Shown here piece by piece: positions 1-5,097 of a stretch of 5,097 bases of DNA (within the stretch, counting starts at the first letter, position 1; every line of letters begins with the position of its first letter). The notes beneath the pieces are model-generated. The model was not told the DNA's origin and did no database searches. It was given only the letters and a program-made list of their open reading frames with translations. The DNA comes from Gemmatimonadota bacterium (GTDB lineage Bacteria > Gemmatimonadota > Gemmatimonadetes > Gemmatimonadales > Gemmatimonadaceae), in the NCBI GenBank assembly GCA_947475795.1, contig CANJOX010000267.1, positions 1 to 5,097 of the forward strand. Reading direction: 5' to 3'. A program made the position numbers and the translations under genes.

Positions 1-660
1 GTTTTCATATACACCATTAACAACATTTTGTCTTGGTATACCTCTTGATATAGAAAATGAATATGGTGTATATCCTTCTTGAGCAAATACATCTTGTCTG
101 AATATCTTATACGCTTCTAGTGCTCTATTAATTTCTTCTTCTTGTCCTTCTCTACCTTTAGCATATCCTCCCACTGTATAAAGATCAGCAGAAGTCATTG
201 TTTGAAAAACAACATTATCGAGTATAGTAGGATTCTCTTCTCCTATCTTACTTATTTTCTCTCCTTTTTCATTAACAAAGAAAGTTCCTTCAGCTGTTTG
301 TGTAATAAACACCTGAGCCATAAAACCCATTTCAGTATCAGTTTCTTCTTTTGTTAATGTATCAGTTACATTTTTATTATAAGATAGTTGTATAATACCT
401 TCTAGTCCTAATTCTTTTGCATTATTAGGAGTGACAAGAATTAATTTTATCTTATTTCTATTAGTAAAGAATTTAAAGTTATTTAAGAAAGTTCTAGCTC
501 TTATGACATGAGGTAGATTATTTGCAGGTTGTCCTTTTTTATCTTCAGAAGGACTTGTTCCTGCAAGAAATACTATATCTGCATCTTTTCTTTTGCTAGT
601 AGATCCAATATATTCACCTACAGGATTATGAATAGTTTCTACAGAACCTGCTGTTGGTGC
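1..660 (-). other. C-terminal mixed alpha/beta domain of the giant protein, truncated (residues 970-1189)
   Basis: After the coiled coil the protein becomes globular, with alternating strands and helices: DADIVFLAGTS, then a helix NLPHVIRARTFLNNF, then KIKLILVTPNN and KELGLEGIIQLSY, a strand pair MGFMAQVFITQTAEGTFFVNEKG, NVVFQTM, and a charged helix before GYTPYSFSISRGI. This order of elements resembles a domain I associate with crAss-like giant virion proteins. I see no catalytic signature. The window edge cuts it or the region following it. Confidence 0.45.
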
Positions 661-3567
661 TAATTTTTCTAACTCTTTATCAAGAATATCTTTACTAGCA
701 GCAAGTTTTTCTTTTGCTACTTTTTCTTTTTCTCTTTGTGCTAATAGATCTTTTGTTCTAGCATTAAATTCTTTTTCAATAGCATCAATAAGCTTTTGAT
801 CATCAAGATCATTTATGAATTCTCTTTTACTGAAAATATTTTCAGCACCAGCTATTTCTAATTCTTCTTTATAATCAGCATATTCTTCTCTATCTAATAC
901 AGTATCAATAGCTTTATCAAATATATCTTCCATTTCCTTAGAAGTATTATCTTCATCTGAAATGTTATATTCTTTAAACTCTGTTGGTGTAAGAAACTTT
1001 ATTTGACCATTAGGAAGTCTCACTTCAAACTCACCACCTAGTGTTTGAGAAAGCACAGTAATCTTTGGAGCAAGTTGTAATGCAGTTCCTTCTTTTCTTA
1101 AAGGTTCTTTTAATGAATACTCTTTGTTAACTTCTAATTCTTTTTCTTTAACTACAGGTTTTCTTTTCCCTTTAATTCTTTCTTGTTGTTCCACCTTAAC
1201 ATCAAGCTCTTCTGAAGCTCCAAATGCAAACTCAGGCTTTGTTTCATAGTTTGAAGGTCTTCTTGTAATATCATTATGTTCTTCAATAAATGTTTTTCTA
1301 CGAAGAGACATTTCAATAATGTCAGATAACTGTCTTTTTAATTCAGTCTTATTTTCAAATGTTGTATCAAGTTCATTAATTTGTTTTAATGCTGCATCTG
1401 TAGCTTCTCTACTAGGTCTATTATTTAATATAATACTTTGTAATACATCTAATGTATTTATTCCTGCAGCTGCTAATGCAATATTAACTTGTGGAATACG
1501 TTGATCATAATCCATAATTTTAGATCCTGCATATACAAGTTTATCAATTACATCATCTGAATATATTCTTTCACCTGTTTCTTTATTTACAAGTCCTTTA
1601 TATTTTAAATTAAGAGTGTCATATAAACTAGAAGCATGATTAGCATGCTGCTGTAAATTGTTCAATCTATTTATGAAATGTTCTTTTGTATCTGTAGGAA
1701 AAGCTACTCCTTCTTGTTGTAATTCACTAAATCCTTCATCAGTGGTAGCTCTTGTTTTTAAATCATTAATCTCATTATCTACAAAATCTTTTGCACCATA
1801 CTTAACTCTTGTTGATATAAATGAATGAGCATAATCAAACTCAAGATCTTTTGCTTCCAAAACATCTCCTTGTCTAACTGCTTTCTCTCTATCTTGTTGA
1901 ATGCTTTCTGCAGCTATTACATTTCCATAAACATCTTTTAACTTATCTTTAATTTTTGAATTGTTAAAAGCATTGATAGCTTCATCTCTTAACACTCCTT
2001 GTTCACCACCATATCCTGTAAGTCCTCTTTCTCCTATTTTACCTGTACCACCTATTGTTGGTCTCCACTGTCCTTTTTCATTTTGTTTAACTCCTACAAA
2101 TCCAGAAGACTGCAATGCTCCTGAAAAAGCACCTGTAAATATATTCAATGTACCTTCAGATGTAGTTAGTGCTTGTTTTGCTCCATACAATAATCCATCT
2201 TCAATTACAGAAGGTTCTCCATCTTTTTTATACTTTCTATTAAAATAATTTTGTGTACCTGTTTGAACAGCATATTGTGCTCCTTCTTCAAATCCTTCAG
2301 TTTTATTAAAAAATAATCCTGCTACGTTTTTAGTTTTATATAAAAATTTACCAAATCCTTTTTCTGGTAAAGATGAAACATACTTTCCTTCTTTATTGAT
2401 TATGTTATTAACTATTTGTTTTTCTCCTTTAAATGATGACGCATATATTTTAGGAAGTTGTATATAGTTTGTAGCTGTAAGTAATGCAGTGTTTAAACCA
2501 AAACTCCAATTACCAACTGATTCTGCATGGTTATTAATTTCTTCAAGATCTCTACCTTCAGGTGCATAACCATGTGTGTCAGTATACTCACTAATCATAT
2601 TATTTCTAAACTGTTGAGAGTTACTTAATGATTCAATTCCTGACTCTCCAAATGTACCAAAGGTTGCAACAATAGCCTGGTCAGCTTTCATTAATCCTTT
2701 ACCAATTCCTACAGTAGAAGATTTATAAAGATTTGATAATTTATTATTTATAGCAGCAATTCTTTCTACTTGAGGAAGCGCAGTAGCTTCTGCTATAGCA
2801 GTATCTGCAGCAGTTGCCATTTCTGTACCTGTTGCAATTAATTTACCTGTTAAACCAATAGCTTTCAATGCTCCACCCCATGCAAAACCAGCTCCCATAG
2901 CACCTAAAGAAAACCCTAAGTTTTTAACTACATTATCAAATAAAAAGTTAGCTGTAAATAAATTAGAAGGTTCCCACCATTCTCCATTTCTTTCTCTTTC
3001 ACTTTTATAGTGTGCATAGGTATCTTCCATTTGCACATTTATATTATTAAGCTTATTAGTTAAATCATTATTATAGAATGATGAAAGCTTACCTGTCTCA
3101 GCCATTTTAATAACACCATAAACAGTACCTGCTGTACCATTTATAAATGTAGTGGCAGCTGTACCAACCATTTTAGCTACACCATTATATGCTTTCTGTC
3201 CAGTAGTTTGATTTCTTGAATAAAGTTCTTCATTATCTAATCCAATAAAAGTGTTAGGATATCTTCTAGTAACTTCACTAGCATTATATGAATGTTTAGA
3301 AGTATCAACTATACCTTTTTTATCATGTTCATCTAATAGAAAATCTATATCATCATTAGTGTTACGTCTTCCAGTTGATCCACCTGTTGGGCTACCTATT
3401 GTTCCAGATTGAAATGCAGGAAGACCTGCATCTGTATCTCTCGAAGATAATCCGTAGTTACCTGATCTAGAAGCTGCCCATTTCTCAAATGATGCATATC
3501 CAGGATCAACAGTTGTTTGTGTAGATGTAGTTAAAGGATTAGTTTTTAATAAATCTTTATCTTCCAT
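1..3567 (-). CDS. Giant phage virion-type protein, probably crAss-like; C-terminus beyond the window
   Basis: The frame opens with ATG at 3567-3565 and runs 1,189 codons to position 1 without a stop, so it is 3'-partial. I translated every codon. Order of regions: a Ser/Thr/Gly-rich start (1-70); a motif around RRYPNTFIGLDNEELYS (101-117); Gly/Ala-rich hydrophobic segments (about 130-155, 203-259, 353-372); EGFEEGAQYAVQTGTQNYF (424-442); ERGLTGYGG (513-521); a long helical, charged region (530-760); a basic/acidic linker (784-816); a small beta-type module (836-869); a coiled coil (923-969); and a mixed alpha/beta domain from 970 onward. No cysteine occurs, and all six Trp lie before residue 502. 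No protease, lysozyme or nucleotide-binding signature was seen. By memory the motifs resemble the giant virion proteins of crAss-like phages, some of which are carried inside the particle and probably ejected. The specific function is unknown. An alternative is another large internal or tape-measure-like phage protein. Coding status is near certain; the family is moderately sure. Confidence 0.9.
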   Translation of the reverse strand, partial: MEDKDLLKTNPLTTSTQTTVDPGYASFEKWAASRSGNYGLSSRDTDAGLPAFQSGTIGSPTGGSTGRRNTNDDIDFLLDEHDKKGIVDTSKHSYNASEVTRRYPNTFIGLDNEELYSRNQTTGQKAYNGVAKMVGTAATTFINGTAGTVYGVIKMAETGKLSSFYNNDLTNKLNNINVQMEDTYAHYKSERERNGEWWEPSNLFTANFLFDNVVKNLGFSLGAMGAGFAWGGALKAIGLTGKLIATGTEMATAADTAIAEATALPQVERIAAINNKLSNLYKSSTVGIGKGLMKADQAIVATFGTFGESGIESLSNSQQFRNNMISEYTDTHGYAPEGRDLEEINNHAESVGNWSFGLNTALLTATNYIQLPKIYASSFKGEKQIVNNIINKEGKYVSSLPEKGFGKFLYKTKNVAGLFFNKTEGFEEGAQYAVQTGTQNYFNRKYKKDGEPSVIEDGLLYGAKQALTTSEGTLNIFTGAFSGALQSSGFVGVKQNEKGQWRPTIGGTGKIGERGLTGYGGEQGVLRDEAINAFNNSKIKDKLKDVYGNVIAAESIQQDREKAVRQGDVLEAKDLEFDYAHSFISTRVKYGAKDFVDNEINDLKTRATTDEGFSELQQEGVAFPTDTKEHFINRLNNLQQHANHASSLYDTLNLKYKGLVNKETGERIYSDDVIDKLVYAGSKIMDYDQRIPQVNIALAAAGINTLDVLQSIILNNRPSREATDAALKQINELDTTFENKTELKRQLSDIIEMSLRRKTFIEEHNDITRRPSNYETKPEFAFGASEELDVKVEQQERIKGKRKPVVKEKELEVNKEYSLKEPLRKEGTALQLAPKITVLSQTLGGEFEVRLPNGQIKFLTPTEFKEYNISDEDNTSKEMEDIFDKAIDTVLDREEYADYKEELEIAGAENIFSKREFINDLDDQKLIDAIEKEFNARTKDLLAQREKEKVAKEKLAASKDILDKELEKLAPTAGSVETIHNPVGEYIGSTSKRKDADIVFLAGTSPSEDKKGQPANNLPHVIRARTFLNNFKFFTNRNKIKLILVTPNNAKELGLEGIIQLSYNKNVTDTLTKEETDTEMGFMAQVFITQTAEGTFFVNEKGEKISKIGEENPTILDNVVFQTMTSADLYTVGGYAKGREGQEEEINRALEAYKIFRQDVFAQEGYTPYSFSISRGIPRQNVVNGVYEN
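661..801 (-). other. Coiled coil of the giant protein (residues 923-969)
   Basis: The stretch QKLIDAIEKEFNARTKDLL followed by AQREKEKVAKEKLAASKDILDKELEKL has no Pro or Gly, is very rich in Lys and Glu, and places Leu, Ile, Val or Ala at roughly heptad spacing. It ends at the Pro of LAPTAGS (residue 971), which starts the next globular domain. A two- or three-stranded coiled coil or a long single helix is likely. Confidence 0.55.
961..1062 (-). other. Small beta-type module of the giant protein (residues 836-869)
   Basis: The sequence around GGEFEVRLPNGQIKFLTPTE shows alternating polar and apolar residues, a central NG turn, then a short acidic helix (EFKEYNI). This is the look of a small SH3- or Tudor-like beta barrel, where a twisted strand, a turn and a second strand are followed by a short helix. 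It sits between a charged linker and a helical region, as an isolated module would. The fold is an inference. Confidence 0.35.
1120..1218 (-). other. Highly charged, probably disordered linker (residues 784-816)
   Basis: The segment SEELDVKVEQQERIKGKRK and the following PVVKEKELEVNKEY are dense in Lys, Arg and Glu with few apolar residues. It separates the long helical middle of the giant protein from the small beta-type module, so it most likely acts as a flexible inter-domain connector. The basic KGKRK core could also contact DNA, which is speculative. Confidence 0.5.
2452..2511 (-). other. Apolar helix with NYIQLPKIY motif (residues 353-372)
   Basis: NWSFGLNTALLTATNYIQLP is a predicted apolar helix ending in a Pro, followed by KIYASSF. 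The pattern of an apolar helix leading into NYxQxPKI is one of the strings that reminds me of crAss-like giant virion proteins. Whether it is membrane-embedded or a core helix cannot be told from sequence alone. Confidence 0.4.
2791..2961 (-). other. Gly/Ala-rich hydrophobic segment of the giant protein (residues 203-259)
   Basis: This stretch includes NLGFSLGAMGAGFAWGGAL (216-234) followed by a second apolar run, AIGLTGKLIATGTEMATAA. It is rich in small and apolar residues with only a few charges, unlike the highly charged flanks (KSEREREWW-type sequence just before it). It could form one or two membrane-spanning or amphipathic helices, or a buried helical hairpin. Membrane insertion during genome ejection is an inference by analogy with internal virion proteins of podoviruses. 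Confidence 0.5.
3103..3180 (-). other. First apolar segment of the giant protein (residues 130-155)
   Basis: The sequence VAKMVGTAATTFINGTAGTV followed by YGVIKM is apolar and rich in small residues, with lysines near each end. It comes just after the motif FIGLDNEELYSRNQ. It is short for a confident transmembrane call and may instead be an amphipathic or packed helix. Its spacing from the second, stronger apolar segment (about 50 charged residues) suggests a repeated hydrophobic-polar layout in the N-terminal third. Confidence 0.4.
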
Positions 3568-3569
3568 TA
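3565..3569 (-). promoter_or_regulatory. TAATG stop-start overlap between the two genes
   Basis: On the minus strand the TAA of the upstream gene (3569-3567) shares its last A with the ATG of the giant gene (3567-3565). Such one-base overlaps commonly support translational coupling by a terminating ribosome. The bases upstream (AAACAATTATAAATAATGG) are A/T-rich and contain no AGGAGG-like Shine-Dalgarno site, so re-initiation or an A-rich, Bacteroidetes-style start is the likelier way in. The overlap also fixes the start of the giant gene, because an earlier in-frame start would have to lie within the upstream gene. Confidence 0.75.
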
Positions 3570-5097
3570 TTTATAATTGTTTATAAAATTATCTATTTGA
3601 CCTGAACTATTTAATGTATTAAGTAAGAAATCTTCTGCATCATCAACTGATGTAAATGCTTTAGGATAGACAGAATTTGTACCTTTAATTGGTATAGCAA
3701 CTACATCACCATCTCTATCTTTTTTGTATAAGTATAAGTTTGCTTGACCTTGACCGTTTACTTTTACATCAGAACCATAAATATCTTGTCTATTGAACTT
3801 ATTTATAAAGTAGTTTTGTTTGTACATAGCTCCTTTATATGCTCCAGGCTTATTTAAATCACCTGTAACACTATTGGTAGTTTGCTTATCACCACTAACA
3901 TGTACAAGTTGTTGAGCTCTAGATACTCTTGGTGCAATATCTAAACTTGGTTTAATTAATGTTGCATGGTAATCAGTTATTGGTAAAGATTGTAATTTTT
4001 GTTTACCATCATAGAGTTCAAGAGTGTAATTATCTTTGTACCCACTTCTATCTACTCCTATGTTTACAGTATATCCTTTTGTATTTTTTCCAGCAAATGC
4101 ATTTGCAAAATTAGAAACATCAATATCTGTTCCTTTATATGTATTAAGTACTGTTTGAATATTATCATTTGTAGTATTTATTTCAGGTCCTTTTGCATCT
4201 TTACCATATACAGGAACTAACATTGATATGTTTCCTTTAGTGATTTTCTGTAAAGCTTTTTCTTTAGCGTCTAACGTTGATGCAAATTTTTGTGAGTTTA
4301 CTCCTGATACTATTTTATTAATTGCAGCTTGATTTGGTCGCATTACTCTTGCTCCTCCTTTACTACTAATTCCTAATTGTCCTATTATAATATCTGCATC
4401 AACTCCAAATTTGGTTTCTATATCTTGTTTAGCTTTTTTATATAAAGCTGTTTCTGCAGGAGTAGCAAATAATCTATTAGTACCTTGAACAATTCCAGCA
4501 TTCATTACATCTAAAGCAGTAACTGTTGCTTTATATTGTTTTTGTGCTTGAAAAGGCATTCTCTCACCTCCCCATAATATTCCTTGATCATTGCCTTCAT
4601 AATCAATAGTAAATGGAACAAATCCTTTTAACATATTTTCTGTACCAACTACTTTTCCTCCAGAAGCAATAACATCTGGATCTGTATTCATTGCTTTTAT
4701 TTTTCTTGAATGATCTTCTATAGCTGTTTCAGTTTGTTCTAGTTTAGGAATATTTGTAGCTAAGTTTGAAAAGAATTTATTATTAGGAGATTGCTTAACT
4801 TTAGTTTTTGCTTTATCATAAAAAGAAGTTAACCAATTTGGATCTTGTGATGACCATTTATTTATACTATCATAAACTTCTTTATCAGATACATCTTTAC
4901 CATTGCCATAGTTTACAGATTTTATATAATCAAATACAAATTTTTTAACTTCACCACTATGAGTATTAGTTAACTCCTCACCTTCTGTTAATATAGATGC
5001 ATATAACTCTCCAGGTTGTACAGGTTTTTCAGCACCATAGTCTCCAGTACCAGGAGCACCTGGTACACCTAATGCAGCATCAACTTTTCTCTTGTTA
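3567..5097 (-). CDS. Uncharacterised phage protein upstream of the giant gene; N-terminus beyond the window
   Basis: The frame ends with TAA at 3569-3567 and is open upstream to the window edge, giving 509 visible residues. The only early ATG in frame is at 4691 (visible residue 136), but the 135 codons before it are stop-free and protein-like, so the true start probably lies outside the window. Visible layout: a Gly/Pro-rich linker (10-30, GVPGAPGTG); a charged, mostly helical stretch (31-135) with the motif NKWSSQDPNWLTSFYDKAK; a mixed region (136-335); a beta-rich stretch (about 340-385, with YTLELYDGKQKLQSLPI); and a compact C-terminal domain (about 408-509) that starts at the DLNKPGAY motif and ends in a helix. 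It has no cysteine, signal peptide or obvious membrane segment. The giant gene starts inside its stop codon, so the two are co-transcribed. By position it is probably a virion or tail-associated protein of a crAss-like phage. I do not recognise a function, and an internal-start protein of 374 residues from 4691 cannot be excluded. Confidence 0.88.
   Translation of the reverse strand, partial: NKRKVDAALGVPGAPGTGDYGAEKPVQPGELYASILTEGEELTNTHSGEVKKFVFDYIKSVNYGNGKDVSDKEVYDSINKWSSQDPNWLTSFYDKAKTKVKQSPNNKFFSNLATNIPKLEQTETAIEDHSRKIKAMNTDPDVIASGGKVVGTENMLKGFVPFTIDYEGNDQGILWGGERMPFQAQKQYKATVTALDVMNAGIVQGTNRLFATPAETALYKKAKQDIETKFGVDADIIIGQLGISSKGGARVMRPNQAAINKIVSGVNSQKFASTLDAKEKALQKITKGNISMLVPVYGKDAKGPEINTTNDNIQTVLNTYKGTDIDVSNFANAFAGKNTKGYTVNIGVDRSGYKDNYTLELYDGKQKLQSLPITDYHATLIKPSLDIAPRVSRAQQLVHVSGDKQTTNSVTGDLNKPGAYKGAMYKQNYFINKFNRQDIYGSDVKVNGQGQANLYLYKKDRDGDVVAIPIKGTNSVYPKAFTSVDDAEDFLLNTLNSSGQIDNFINNYK
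5007..5071 (-). other. Gly/Pro-rich linker in the upstream protein
   Basis: Visible residues 10-30 read GVPGAPGTGDYGAEKPVQPGE. Regularly spaced Gly and Pro make this a likely flexible or extended linker between an N-terminal part outside the window and the helical region that follows. It is too short to call a collagen-like repeat. It also argues against translation beginning only at the ATG at 4691, because this is ordinary linker-type protein sequence in frame. Confidence 0.5.

Noticed and set aside
122..160. TTC-rich run that could be a microsatellite
   Set aside because: It simply encodes a Glu triplet (QEEEIN) on the minus strand and is not a repeat tract.
142..357. Forward-strand ORF of 71 codons with a TTG start
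   Set aside because: It is antisense to the giant minus-strand gene, is dominated by Ser, Phe, Ile and Cys as expected from the pyrimidine-rich strand, and looks like no protein.
190..570. Lytic transglycosylase, peptidase or other peptidoglycan-degrading domain, often found in giant virion proteins
   Set aside because: I looked for typical catalytic motifs in both translated proteins and found none that I could support.
1319..1504. Forward-strand ORF of 61 codons
   Set aside because: It lies wholly antisense to the helical region of the giant gene, with no start signal or protein-like composition.
1642..1649. Palindrome AGCATGCT, with a nearby second AGCATG
   Set aside because: An eight-base palindrome inside a long coding region, explained by the codons of QHANHA; too short to be a supported site.
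1961..2248. Forward-strand ORF of 95 codons, Pro/Ser-rich
   Set aside because: It is the complement of the Gly-rich segment of the giant gene, whose GGN codons read as Pro-rich on the opposite strand; a shadow.
3999..4220. Forward-strand ORF of 73 codons, rich in Ile, Cys and Phe
   Set aside because: It is antisense to the upstream gene; its low-complexity hydrophobic content reflects AT-rich codons read backwards.

Overview
This 5,097-base window is AT-rich (roughly 30% G+C by eye) and is coding from end to end on the minus strand. It holds parts of two very long open reading frames and essentially no intergenic DNA. The forward strand is T/pyrimidine-rich throughout, as expected of the template side of A-rich genes. 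No rRNA, tRNA, CRISPR array, insertion sequence, terminator or promoter could be supported.

Transcription runs from the high-coordinate end to the low. The first gene enters from beyond position 5097, so its 5' end is missing, and stops at 3567-3569. I can read 509 residues of it: a Gly/Pro-rich linker, a charged helical stretch, a central mixed region and a compact C-terminal domain. The second gene starts inside the stop of the first (TAATG) and stays open for exactly 1,189 codons to position 1, so its 3' end is missing. It has a Ser/Thr/Gly-rich start, Gly/Ala-rich hydrophobic segments in its N-terminal half, a long helical middle, charged linkers with a small beta-type module, a coiled coil, and the beginning of a further globular domain.

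The layout resembles the late structural region of a tailed bacteriophage: long unidirectional genes, one-base overlap, and a giant virion-type protein with membrane-like segments followed by helical and globular modules. The wording of several segments in the giant protein (for example FIGLDNEELYSRNQ, NYIQLPKIY, EGFEEGAQYAVQTGTQNYF, ERGLTGYGG and the GYTPYSFSISRGI end) resembles, from memory, the giant virion proteins of crAss-like phages (Crassvirales) that infect gut Bacteroidetes. The A-rich start region without a Shine-Dalgarno sequence fits such a host. This assignment is recognition by eye and was not tested by a search.

The most notable properties are that about 1,700 visible residues contain no cysteine, that all tryptophans of the giant protein lie in its first 501 residues, and that the giant protein joins hydrophobic, possibly membrane-active segments to soluble charged modules. 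The two genes are probably translationally coupled and probably both supply virion or ejected proteins, but no enzymatic motif was recognised in either.
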